Assembly: GCA_015179045.1 (NCBI GenBank)
Contig: WHUZ01000058.1
Span: forward strand, 352,318 to 416,317
Origin: Kalaharituber pfeilii
Lineage: Eukaryota; Ascomycota; Pezizomycetes; Pezizales; Pezizaceae
Direction of reading: 5' to 3'
DNA: 64,000 nucleotides
The notes under the pieces were generated by a model that was given only the letters and a program-made list of their open reading frames with translations, had not been told where the DNA came from and did not search any database. Positions within the stretch are counted from its first letter, which is position 1, and each line of letters begins with the position of its first letter. This document shows, in pieces, positions 9,532-19,756 of the stretch. A program made the translations under genes and the position numbers.

Positions 9532-9799
9532 GAGGGTGAAGATGACTAAAGGTCCAGAAAAGCTGGTGTCACTGAAACAAAAAGATATTGAGAGGGATTT
9601 TTTTTTTTTTTTTTTTTTTTTTATATCATTAATCGCTTGCCGCCTATGGGCTATGGTGATGATATTGAGAGGGAGGAGTTTGCATCTCGACAGTATATAC
9701 GCCTGAAACTGAGTTCCGCAATTTGTGGGGAGTTACGAGTCAGAAGAGGGTCCATTTGCAGTCTCGACCGCATCGATTGGGAGCTCAATACCATCCTTT
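9532..9799 (+). pseudogene. Possible small gene broken by a LINE tail
   Basis: If the insert 9598-9660 and one duplication copy are ignored, a frame opens from ATG near 9527-9532 through KLVSLKQKDIEREE and LKLSSAICGELRV to TGA near 9799, about 65 residues of mixed charged and hydrophobic composition. No family recognised. The signal is weak because of the short length. Confidence 0.25.
9598..9660 (-). mobile_element. LINE family A tail (63 bp)
   Basis: A pure tail plus T-run, flanked by GATATTGAGAGGGA at 9584-9597 and 9661-9674. It lies inside a stretch that is otherwise open in one frame. Confidence 0.9.
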
Positions 9800-10964
9800 G
9801 ATGGTACTAAAGTTACTAATCAAGAAACACCGACAAGGGCTTCCATTTCCGATAAGGCGACCGAGGACCTTGAAGAGTCAAACTAGAGGGTTTGGTATCG
9901 AATCCACCTCCAATGCTCTTATTCCAAGCCGAAAATTGGACGCAAATGCCCTTGCTTTGGCTCGCCACACTGCTTAGATATGTTTTTGAGCCTCTGTGGA
10001 TGCGTATTGGCATGCACTTCTATGTACTATGTGAGCAAGTTAGGCTTTGACCTATATGCTAGTATATGATTGGATATATGCCAGAATATGTTGCCCCTCA
10101 TGTGCTATAAACAGGGGGAAAAGTGTGGAAAATTACTAACCATGTTCTCTCATGCTCTGGCTTTAATTTGAGCCCACTTGAGGGTCACTGGCATTCACAG
10201 TAGCTCTGTACATAAGGGATTTGATCGGTTTCCTGGTGATGATCGGTTTCTGGGTGAAGCACTCTACTTACATACATAATTGTACAAGTTCACATCTACA
10301 TCGGATCTAGAACAACAATAATCCGACACCAGGGGACTACTACATATATCAACTAGCATGCGTCACAAATTCGACGCAGACTTCTTCATTGGCAGGCTTC
10401 AGTTAGTAATCTACGCGCCTCTTTGGCTTTGCCCTAGTGCCAAGTATCAACACCACAGACCCAATATAGCATAAGCATCATCTCCAGCCTGAGGTGCGTA
10501 AGGCAAAGGCCCCCACTGTACAAAACCAAGCCAACATAAAAGACAGCTGAATGACGAACACGGAACGAAAACAGTGGGGTGTGACCCTGCTGCCACTAAC
10601 CTCACTGCACCAATGACAGGAATGCCCCTCCACTAACCCCAGCACACCGCAGCTTGGTCAGGCAATTGTGATGCATGCGATAGGTAGCTCTACGGAAGAA
10701 GTTGAGAAACGATCCGGAAGTGGCTGTACACTGCAAAAAGAGACATTGGAATGATTGCTGGCCTGCTGCGGTTGATATTGCAGGAGTTACGACTGCAAGG
10801 GGGAAATACGACCAGCTCGATTGTAGAGTACATTAAGATGAAAGTACAATTAACAAGCCAGACACTAGTAAGCGTACTCATGATTAGGAGGCACCACAGA
10901 TACTTTGTGTTTGTACGAGCGAGACGAGACACATAGTGACTTTTATTCTTGTTTCTTGCTCTGG
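9800..10964. other. Intergenic region with one dispersed 75-bp repeat
   Basis: Around 10141-10215 the sequence (CTCTGGCTTTAATTTGAGCC and following) matches copies near 43,381-43,425 (inverted) and 44,975-45,050. The rest shows nothing recognisable. Confidence 0.4.
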
Positions 10965-10975
10965 TTTGGACGGTT

Positions 10976-11005
10976 CGCCATAGGGCAGCATGCGATTAAT
11001 GAAAG

Positions 11006-11036
<31 letters not shown>
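10976..11036 (+). mobile_element. LINE family A tail (61 bp)
   Basis: Tail lacking part of the inner stem, plus a long A-run, flanked by TTGGACGGTTC at 10965-10975 and 11037-11047. Confidence 0.85.
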
Positions 11037-11039
<3 letters not shown>

Positions 11040-11073
11040 GACGGTTCAGTTCTCTTTCCCACTTTCCATATTG

Positions 11074-11460
11074 TTTTTTTTTTTTTTTTAAATATCATTA
11101 CTCGCTTGCCGCCCGTTGGGCTATGGCGAAGTTCTGGTTAAATACATGTTCCGCTAGTCCCTAATCTCCGACATGATGAAAATAAAGGAAATAAAATGAA
11201 TTTAAAGGAAATAAGATGAGCATGGCATAGAATCGATTGCGAAAGTAAATGTGGAGTCACTTGTCCACCCAGTCCAATATTTCCATTAGAACGTCCCTGT
11301 CCTTGCTCTTTGGAGGATCTATTAGATCTTTCTCTCCGCCCGGCCATTTCTTCTTCCAAGTCTTGCATCGGTTGAGTACGTGGTCGGTGGTCTCCTACTC
11401 GTATTTTATCTTCTGAGCGGCAACCTTCCACGCCCTTCAAAAAATACCGTTTAACCATAT
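11074..11460 (-). mobile_element. LINE family A 3' end with ORF2 C-terminus
   Basis: The minus strand encodes ETTDHVLNRCKTWKKKWPGG followed by DPPKSKDRDVL and EILDWVDK with a stop, then the 3' UTR, the family A tail and poly(A) (T-run at 11074-11088). This gives the clearest view of the ORF2 C-terminus of the family. The 5' boundary is set by loss of similarity. Confidence 0.75.
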
Positions 11461-11752
11461 CCTAGCAACCGTTGAAATGAACTAGCAAGGTTGCATCTAC
11501 CATACCACGTCAAGGCTTTGAGGAGAATGCCTAGTGGTATTCGCCACAGTCTTCTAGAACCCCATGACTCTGGACAGTCTGGGTGATAACCGTGCCGCAT
11601 TCGGCCATGATAATCGCACTTGGGATAGCGTGCTCGTCCACAGTGTACGGCGCCGTCTGCATCATCTGCGCAGTTCTCGCACTCGACCCTTGGCGGCCCA
11701 CTACTCTCCGAGCTGCTCTCATCCTCGATCTCCTGAATCCCCGAGCTAGCAG

Positions 11753-12842
11753 TTACCGGGGTACCACTTGGTAGTGTGTCGTCGGCGACTGTCTCCGGCG
11801 TTCCGGTTCTGCGACCTTGGCAGATTTCTTCCTCTCTTTCTTGGCTGCCCTTGCCTTACGGCGCCGAGCGGCCTTGGCCAAGTTGGTCTTCTTAACCTTC
11901 TCAGCGAGAAGAACTTCTTTCTGCCCATCCTTGCGAATAGGCGCGCACTTGTGCTTCGAGAGCCTTTTCCGAGATGCGAACCTGTTCTCACACACATCGC
12001 ACTTTCTGGTCTGTCCCGTAGGATTCCCAGAAGCGTCTCGTGGGATCTTGAGCTTGTCACACTCCCGACGTCTCTCTCTTGCGGCAGCGCGCTGCCTCTT
12101 CCGTGCAAGGCGCTTTCGTTCCCGATTCGCACGGTTAGATTTCGCTTCCGTCTTCTTTTTTGTCAAAGCAGTCGTCAGCTGCCGTGCCGTTCAGGACCTC
12201 CAGCAAATACTCAAAAGTGCCACCTTGATGGCGGCAATCGTGATAGCCTCGCCCCCGGTACTAGTGCGCACCAGGGCCGTAGTAGTGAGCGGCACGAGCC
12301 GAGCCAGCTCGAGCCAGCTCGAGCTCGAGCTCGACTGATCTTGAGCTCGAGCTGGCTCGAGCTGGCCTGGCCTGGGCTCGAGCTGGCTCGAGCTCAAACG
12401 AGCCAAGATCATACTTGTGTTTTTCTTGACAGCTCGCTAAAATGCTTAGCCAGTGCAAGGTTTCATAAACTGTAAATACCTACTATAGTAATAATTAGAG
12501 ACTTGGAGCTCATTCTGACCTACCAACAACTTCGAAATGCACAATTTAGCTGATAGTAGTGAGAAAGATGAAAATTTAGCTTAGTTTAGTTTAGTCTGTC
12601 AATATTATGATCCAGGCTCGAGCTCACCCTCCAGCTCGGCTCGAGCTAGCTCGTGCCGCTCACTAGGCCGTAGCCGTCTTTACCATCATCCCATGGTACT
12701 CCTTACCCAAATTTATCCAAGTCACCTTTCCATCTTCATTCTTCGTCGCAACCACCACGTTTGACAGAAGGTCGCTCGCGCGAACGAACAACCCCTTTCG
12801 CAACATAACGAGAGCAGGGCTTGGTTGTTCAGGCTCAACCAT
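11753..12842 (-). pseudogene. C2H2 zinc-finger gene split by a hAT MITE
   Basis: Reading on the minus strand from ATG 12842: a frame with MVEPEQPSPALVMLRKGLF and NVVVATKNEDGKVTWINLG runs to 12674, is cut by the MITE at 12283-12665, and resumes (GEAITIAAIKVAL) before the frame changes near a T-run at about 12205. The last part (12166-11753) is very basic (RKRLARKRQRAAARERRRE) and contains one C2H2 finger, RKCDVCENRFASRKRLSKHKC (about residues 60-80 of that part). One or two single-base shifts plus the insertion break the gene. The finger suggests nucleic-acid binding; no specific family recognised. Confidence 0.6.
12283..12665. mobile_element. hAT MITE with GAGCTC-type subterminal repeats (383 bp)
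   Basis: Terminal inverted repeats TAGTGAGCGGCACGAGC (17 bp) are flanked by GGCCGTAG at 12275-12282 and 12666-12673, an exact 8-bp duplication. Subterminal DNA is packed with GAGCTCGAGC/GCTGGCTCGAG motifs. The core (about 12400-12600) is nearly identical to the copy at 41722-42043. No coding capacity. Confidence 0.92.
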
Positions 12843-14020
12843 GTTTGGAGTCGCACCACGCAACCTCGTTTGCTCAGTCAAAAGGACCAAGACAGTATAA
12901 ATCGTTTCAGTTGCCGGTCTTGGTCAAAGTGTTTTGGAGAGCAAATAAGAGTCAAAGAATACGAGATGATCGAAAAAGGAAGAAAAATAGAAAAAAAAGG
13001 CTCAATGCCGCGCCCACTTTCCATACTAGCGAGACTCGTGCGTCGTTTTACTTGGCTCAGTTCTTGCCGAGTTCGTAGTCTCTCTCACGCATGCCAGCCG
13101 TGCATAATCATAGACATTAGGAGAATATCCGTTCCCACCATACACTTACTCAACAGGATCTATACCCAGGATGAAGGGCAATGCTCCTACGCAAGGACGT
13201 CCGAGACAGTGTTCAAAAGGGCGCGCGTCAGTTTCTTGAAAACCTGTGGTGGTTCGGCACTCACTCAAACTCCCTAACCACAGCTATCCGCAGTGCTGGT
13301 ATCCTTTTCCAAGTTGTACTTCGTCCCTGACTTGTTGAAATTATGCGTACACCCGAGTTGCTATCCGCCACTGAGTGGCGAAGCGCTAGGTACGAAAAAG
13401 CCTATTGTATCATTTCTACGATTCCTATTGATTTCATTTCTGCTCATATCTTGACGTAAATATTGTGGCTTGAAGACGAATATACACTATGTCATTCTTT
13501 TACTATTGTTAGTTTTATTCTATATTTTGCCACTTATTGGCTATCATTATTCATGTATATAAGTCAGAGCTTCTGGCGACTCTTCATACAAGATACGAAG
13601 TCTGCTACATAATTCTAGAAATTTACTTCATGACTCAAACTATGTTAAAAGCATCATGGGAGGGAAAAACTGCGCTCCTGAGATCACTTCATGGCTATGG
13701 AAAAAAGGGAACGGCGAAAAGAGATTACATCTCATGACAGATCAATTGTGTAAACTCGCCCTGCGCTGCCACCGGAGATCCCAACTGGCAACACCGGACG
13801 ACTACACTTAATTTGGATGTAGCTAGGCAAATGCTACCGTAAGAATTCGCGAATATGAGATAATATCGGTTAAGTACCCACGGATAATACTAACAATGCA
13901 CAGACAGGGCTGACAACATGTAACTAGTTACTCCATCAATGAGACTATAGATATTCCGTATTTAAGCAAGCAGCTTTTGTGCTTGATTTTGCGCTCAACG
14001 AGAAAGAGCAAAGAGAGAGA
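12843..14020. other. Intergenic region, nothing recognised
   Basis: No convincing reading frame or repeat was found; mixed composition with a few A-runs. Confidence 0.4.
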
Positions 14021-14030
14021 AAAAAAAAAT
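14021..14030 (-). terminator. RNA polymerase III terminator of the 5S gene
   Basis: The A-run at 14021-14029 reads as nine T's directly after the 5S 3' end on the minus strand, the usual Pol III stop signal. Confidence 0.85.
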
Positions 14031-14149
14031 CTACAGCACCAAGGATTCCCACGTGGTCACCCACCGTAGTACTAGCTTGGCGATCTGAAGCTTAGATATG
14101 GCAGAGCGGACGGGATGCCTCGTTTTCTTCAGTCTATGGCCGTAGATGT
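14031..14149 (-). rRNA. 5S ribosomal RNA gene
   Basis: The reverse strand reads ACATCTACGGCCATAGACTG at the 5' end, then CATCCCGTCCGCTCTGCC (helix III region), the internal control region TAAGC...GGTGGGTGACCACGTGGGAA, and ends ...TTGGTGCTGTAG. The length is 119 nt, as usual for fungal 5S. The first and last bases (ACATCTAC / GGTGCTGTAG) can pair as helix I. It stands alone, in keeping with the dispersed 5S genes of many filamentous ascomycetes. Confidence 0.93.
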
Positions 14150-14534
14150 GTGATTGTCTATTTCACAATTCAAGAACAATTTGCAGGTATCGAATATACA
14201 TTGTGAAGATATTAGCGCTAAGTGTATGAAACCTTAATGCAATAGAACATTGATGAATACAGCAGCTTATACCCATTAAGAATAATGTAGATCTCTCCAC
14301 AGTTTTCAATATATCTTTCTAGCGACGAGGTAACTTACAGGCTTCAAGTGCAATCGTCTACACAGATCCTTCCTTCTATATTCTACCGGGGTATTGCGCA
14401 ACCCCCGGGGGACTACAAAATGACTTCCTAAAATTCAGGGACGTATTCAATCGACTTCAAATCAATTACCGAGTATCTAGATACTTGTAAAAGCTTACTT
14501 CGCACCTTAGTTAGCACGGAAACTTTTCAATGCA

Positions 14535-14870
14535 GGCTATGTTTCGTGATATACTGATAGGATAATGACACACACCTGAGGGCCCAATCTTTGATCCGGA
14601 GTGTTAGAGCCATTGTAGCACATATTCTTATGTCATCCATTATCTCGCACTGTCCCTCCTCTTGCTCTTTAACCAACTGCTATTGACTATTATAAGTCTT
14701 CATATGTCGTGTTTCCCTGGTTATACCTAATTGTAGATTCAGCTAACCCTCCTAGAAACACTGCGGCTCCCCTACCTGATTTACACTTAGCTTCCTTAAG
14801 GCTAAGAATCTTAATAGCCTCTATGATATTCGTCTCTTTATCTTGCTGCCATAACTGGACTCTCTAGACC
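14535..14870 (-). pseudogene. Decayed pogo/Fot1-like transposase N-terminus
   Basis: The minus strand gives NIIEAIKILSLKEAKC followed by ESTIRYNQGNTTY, matching the layout of the first helix-turn-helix of pogo-type transposases, then LVKEQEEGQCEIM, which resembles the start of the CENP-B-type HTH. Stops interrupt the frame and nothing of the DDE catalytic part is seen. Called from motif layout only. Confidence 0.4.
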
Positions 14871-15284
14871 CTAGGGATAGATTGCTACTGCCCCAGGGCG
14901 CCGCTGTACCCTGCAATTGAGGCGCCGATGTGCTAGTGTGCAAGAACCCTGTCGTAGGCCGAGGAATATATCCCCAAGTGACAGTTTCCCAGATTACCGA
15001 ACAATCAAAAATTGAAGGGTGCTGTTATTCGAACGCATAGAAAATTCTTTGTGTGGTTGAGATATTTTATTCTTCGATGTATTGGGGGAAGCCAGCCACG
15101 CGGCTGAGGGGTTGTGGTAAAATAACGAGTGTTCAAAGTAAAGTTTACCTGTACCTGAATCGCGGTAATCTAAGACCCGAATTTTCTATGATTGCGTACG
15201 TTTGGACAGGTTACTACAATGGCCAAAAGTCAGTCGTTATGCATGATCAATACACTACTGTAACCACCACAACCGCACATACTA

Positions 15285-15902
15285 GTGGTTGTCACTGAAT
15301 AATTGAGAATGGTTACCACACTTTACTTTACTTAACTATACTTGACTGAGGCGTTTTTAGTGCCTTGGCCCCTTCGTTCATTGGCCCATTGGGTGGTGGC
15401 GCAACTTACCAGCATAAGTTCTTTTACCAGTCGAAATCGACTGGTAAATGGCTTTTCTGGTAAGTAGAGCTCAGTTAGTAACCTACTTTGCTGCATACAC
15501 CCACAACATTTCGCACCATATGCAGCATCCGCGTACACATCTCGATTCGCATCAACCTTCAGCATGCATCTACAACCACAAACAATGCAAACATATCCTA
15601 TTCATATTTATGTCTTCTTTATGTGTCAATTCACCCTAAAACATTGTATTGACATAAGAAGTGTATCTTTGGCCATTTCCTCCAAATCTGAGTTGGAGTC
15701 TGCATCTGAATCAAGAACCATGAGCATCATGATAGCTTTTACATGCGTAGATGTGTAGGGCGTTTAGTCGTGGTAATTCATTTTACTAACTAATAAATTT
15801 CGCAGGGTTAAAAGGGGTACCTCACGGTTCCTGCCTAGTTTGGTTGGCGTCTTTTTCCTGGTAACTTCTGGTAACCATTCTCAATTATTCAGTGACAACC
15901 AC
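15285..15902. mobile_element. TA-flanked MITE (618 bp)
   Basis: Terminal inverted repeats of about 34 bp start GTGGTTGTCACTGAATAATT and are flanked by TA at 15283-15284 and 15903-15904, as in Tc1/mariner elements. An internal palindrome TTTACCAGTCGA-AA-TCGACTGGTAAA lies near 15423-15448, and short ACCAG/CTGGT motifs recur near both ends. No transposase. Confidence 0.85.
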
Positions 15903-16552
15903 TACTGTATAATCATACTCACTCCGCATAATAGAAGCGATAAGAATACTGTAGGCAAGAGAGTCCCTCCCATAGACTTTTAGCTTGTATGCGGAGTTAT
16001 GTGAACCTAAAAAATTATGTAAAAGAGGAGATTCCCGAGACATGTACCGGTAAGGAATTCGTTTGCTTGCATGCCAGAAAGGAATTTCCGGTGAAGCATC
16101 ATGTACTTAAAGTAGGTACATCTGTATACATGTTCTGGGCTTGTTGTGGGCAACATGAACAGAACTGCGCTTCGTATGTACACAATTACATTTTCAGAAG
16201 GATTGACCGATAAGTCCCATTAGAATTGTTTACAGTTCTCGGAATTATACTCTAATTCAACAACGCTCATTGCTATCTTCAGAAAAATTTACCCAAGTTC
16301 ACTGCTCAATTTCCCCTTTTGTCTTTTTTTGCGACATGTGTGTATCATTCCTCTACTAGTAGCTGAGGAGATTTTCGCCAGATGTAATGGATTTTTGGCT
16401 GTGCAGGCTACTGTAATGTTTATCCCGGAAATTTTACACGAATTTCAAGCCAGTTCGCTCAAATTATTATTCCTAGACGGGGACGTTAACATACCATACA
16501 GCTAATAAGCTTGAAAGCCAAACTAATTTGGCTTTTGTACGAGTACGTACTT
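15903..16552. other. Intergenic region, nothing recognised
   Basis: No repeat or coding signal found on either strand. Confidence 0.4.
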
Positions 16553-16625
16553 GCTGGTCCAAACAGGATTGGAACGGCTGACTGGCGCATAATTAGTCAG
16601 CCGTTCCAATCCTGTTTGGACCAGC
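16553..16625. repeat. Perfect hairpin: 31-bp arms, 11-nt loop
   Basis: Arm 16553-16583 (GCTGGTCCAAACAGGATTGG...) is exactly complementary to 16595-16625; the loop is GGCGCATAATT. Weaker pairing (ACT/AGT) extends outside. No flanking duplication or longer element was identified. Confidence 0.95.
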
Positions 16626-17217
16626 GAGTAGTTGCAGTAAGTGAGTGGAGAATACACGACTTCAGCCGCTCGCATCTGTTGGATTAGCAGCTGCATGCGC
16701 ATGCGCATGTGCCTTGGTTCTAACAGCATGTGACGCGTTTACATGCAGCCCAATTTTGAATAGGTCTACAATTACTTTAATGCGCAGATTTTTTTTTTGG
16801 TAGACAAAATCGTTTGGCAATAGTGGTGCCTACATCCACCCTTGTGCAATCGTATCCATCAGTGAATCTGTCAGAGCCTTACGATTGTGAGCTAAACCCC
16901 TGCAGGAACCCCGCTTTCAGCGTGAACTAGGTGTAGCTACAAACGACGCGCTATCGCTATGTAGGCCCAGCCGGTGTGCTCACTCATGATAAAACCAAGC
17001 CTGCGTGTCAACATGCCTGCTTGAATTTTGAGATGAATATGTACAATACTGCGCCGTAGTAGATGCGATTAATTATTACGGATAGCTACCTAAGGTAGTA
17101 CTCGACCGGATACTGGGAAGAATATTGTATCACATTGTAAATATTCTGTGCACGTACAGCTTTGGGCTTCACATGTCACGGATAGCAATCAAACAGGCGA
17201 AACAGCCAATAAGACAA
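16626..17217. other. Intergenic region, nothing recognised
   Basis: Mixed-composition DNA between the hairpin and the ORF1 copy; no supported feature. Confidence 0.35.
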
Positions 17218-18335
17218 TGCCAAAAGACAAGAAGGCCAAGAAGCCCGCCCCCGCCCCCGCCCCCGCCCCCGCCCCCGCCCCGCCGACTCCCCCGTCGACA
17301 GAGACGAAGACACTGAACCCCCCGGGGGACTTGGACAGAGAGGAAAGACGCAGTAAGGCCTTGAAGGCACGTAGACTCGCACTGTTCGGGCAGGAGGAGC
17401 CATCCGATGACCCCTGGCTTTGGGCCAGCCAGCCAACACCGCCGCCATTGACGCCAACCCCGCTGCCCACGCAAACACTCACACCGCCACCACCACCACA
17501 ACAGACTCTGGGGTTCAGCCCCATCACGTGCGTAGACATTCAGCCGACGCCGACGCCACCACAACATATATTGGGGTTCAGCCCCATCACTTGCATAGAC
17601 ACGCCAACACCACCACAACAGACTTTGGGGTTCACCCATCACGTGCACGGACATTGAACCGGCGGGTAACACCAGCCAGCAAACCCCCCGACCAGGAAAA
17701 GGAAGGGGAAGCAGCCGTCAGACAATACACCCTACGAGATAAAGAGACGGCTGGACCAGAAGGAGGCGAAGAAGTCGCGAACTCGCCTCCGATTGGGACC
17801 CCGGCGACACCCGTCGCCACCACCACACCAACGAAGCTCCCGACCCTCACATCGACATCGACACCCCAACCCCTACACCGACACCGAAATCCCCGGCACC
17901 GACACCAGACTCCACGAGACGAAGGCGAGAGACTAGCAAGCCCTCCGCCCCAACACCTAACACCGACGCCACCACATCGAAATTCGGCGTCGTCGTACAT
18001 GGAATTGCGCTGAGGAAGGAGTTGGGGAAGGTAAGGAAGTGGCTGGAGTCTGGGAACAAGAGACTTGGCAAGACTGTGGGGATAAGGTGGTTGAGACGAA
18101 AGGCCGAGCTGATGGATGAAGGGAAGAAGACCAGCTCGGTCGTGGTGTATTTGGAGGAGGAGACGGACATAGACAGAGTCAGGTTAGGCGGGAAGTTTTT
18201 GAGGACCACTCAATACGAGCCGGACAGGCGGAGGAAGTAGGCTGTATTGACCACCCGCATCATGTAAGAGAATCGCGGGCACCACATGTAGGTAGGGATG
18301 GTTACTCTTTTCTTTCTTTAATAAATACGCAGAAA
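17218..18335 (+). mobile_element. ORF1-only LINE A copy, longest but frameshifted
   Basis: Starts at ATG 17218 (MPKDKKAKKP) followed by an Ala-Pro microsatellite (17245-17282) and a tract with three copies of QTLGFSPITC-like units (about 17500-17650). Beyond it the frame shifts at least twice (near 17630 and again before 17970). The conserved C-terminal block (VVVHGIALRKELGKVRKWLE, GIRWLRRK, TSSVVVYLEEE) is intact at about 17985-18240 and ends PDRRRK-stop. A 3' UTR like that of other copies (GCGGGCACCAC...) follows, but the hairpin tail and long poly(A) are missing or replaced by a short TCGCAA repeat. Confidence 0.65.
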
Positions 18336-18984
18336 CATACCGAGAAAATCGCAATCGCAATCTAACTACCCTTTTTCCAAGTCACCTAGTGCTTCTACAC
18401 CTATACTAATTCTTGAGGTATACGCTTTGGTCAGTTAACTTAACTTGCTGAACAGTTATTTCCCATAGTGCCATACGTGTCGGTAAACCGAGGGTTCGGC
18501 ACGAACCTCCTTCTCACACACAGATTAAATTCAACTCATTACATGTTTCTCGTTCTTTCTGCGATATTCAATTCATAAACAAAGAGGGAATACCAAGTAA
18601 GTACCAGTGCACCTAGTTCCTCAAGCTGACCTTATTCGCGGAATATTATGATATAATTGTGTAAAAATCAAGGGACTGAAACCCAGGCATTTGAAGAGAT
18701 AGGGTTAGGCTGTGTTGCTTGTATTGGAATGCTGTATAGGTGTAGGTACAATAGTATATTAAGCCCAACGTGGCGAAGCATCCTTATCTAACAACAGAGC
18801 CAGAAGTAGAAAGATGATGAGTAGCCAATGGCACCGGCGACACGCCAGGACCAAGATAAACAACCAGGTAGTCCGAAACGACAAGACAACCAAAACCTGC
18901 AAGAATTTCTCCTTTTTTTCCCAGCTTGCAACCTTCAAATCAATACTAGTGATTAGCTGCCAAGAGTCTCACAATGATTGTTCG
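18336..18984. other. Intergenic region, nothing recognised
   Basis: No coding, repeat or RNA signal found. Confidence 0.35.
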
Positions 18985-19065
18985 TCTATGCCTTTTCTTT
19001 TTTTCTTTTTACAATATCATTACTCGTATACCGTACGCCCTGTGGGCTATGACAAGGAGAAATAC
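18985..19065 (-). mobile_element. Degenerate LINE family A tail
   Basis: T-rich run, ATATCATTACTCG, a small insertion, then GCCCTGTGGGCTATGACAAGG: a worn reversed tail. No clear duplication. Confidence 0.6.
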
Positions 19066-19255
19066 AGATATTCATGGAAAACAATAACAAGCCTTCAAGA
19101 GTAAATCAAATTGAGCAATGAACGCAGATGGGATCGAACTGAGAAAGGGAACTACAGCCCTCTCATCTCTCCACCAATTTCATCAGCCCCCCTGTATGGA
19201 GGTCCGGTTATCCTCCTTGCCTGCCGGAGGGTACCTAATCGCCTCCCCCTTGACC

Positions 19256-19631
19256 AGATCTGGGGAGGATCAGACGATGGCTGGAAGAAGGGAACCCGGA
19301 GCTGGGAAAGACGATTGGAATTAGATGGTTGAGAAAGAAGACGCTGTTGTTGGAGGAGGGAAAAAAGACAAGTTCAGTCGTGGTGTACCTAGAGGGAGAG
19401 GCAAGCGCGGAGAAGGTGAGACTGGGCGGGAAATGGTTGAGGATTAGCACATACGAACCGGACAGAAGGCGGAAGTGAAGGAGGTCCCTTTGTATGGACA
19501 CCCGCAATACACATAATCATCGCGGGCACTACTTGTATTTAGTTATGATTTATTTTTTCCTTGAAATATATACCTCGCCATAGCCCATAGGGCGGCACGC
19601 GAGTAATGAAATAAAAAAAAAAAAAAAAAAA
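19256..19631 (+). mobile_element. ORF1-only LINE A copy, 5'-truncated (376 bp)
   Basis: Flanked by CCCCCTTGACC at 19245-19255 and 19632-19642. It encodes the end of the ORF1 block (TIGIRWLRKK, TSSVVVYLEGE, VRLGGKWLR, PDRRRK-stop), then the 3' UTR with GCGGGCACTACTTG, the family A tail and poly(A). There is no ORF2 sequence between the ORF1 stop and the tail. Confidence 0.85.
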
Positions 19632-19642
19632 CCCCCTTGACC

Positions 19643-19756
19643 GCCTCCCCCCCCCACACACACACACACATCCAAGCATTGTCGCAAATTTTCTTCCAAC
19701 ATATTCAGCATGCCCCCCTAACAACTGCTACATCCCCTCCTACACCTCCTCTTCTC
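19643..19756. repeat. CA microsatellite and 3' flank of the DUF3638 gene
   Basis: A C-run followed by (CA)n at about 19653-19670, then C/T-rich DNA up to the stop codon of the minus-strand gene at 19757. Confidence 0.6.
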
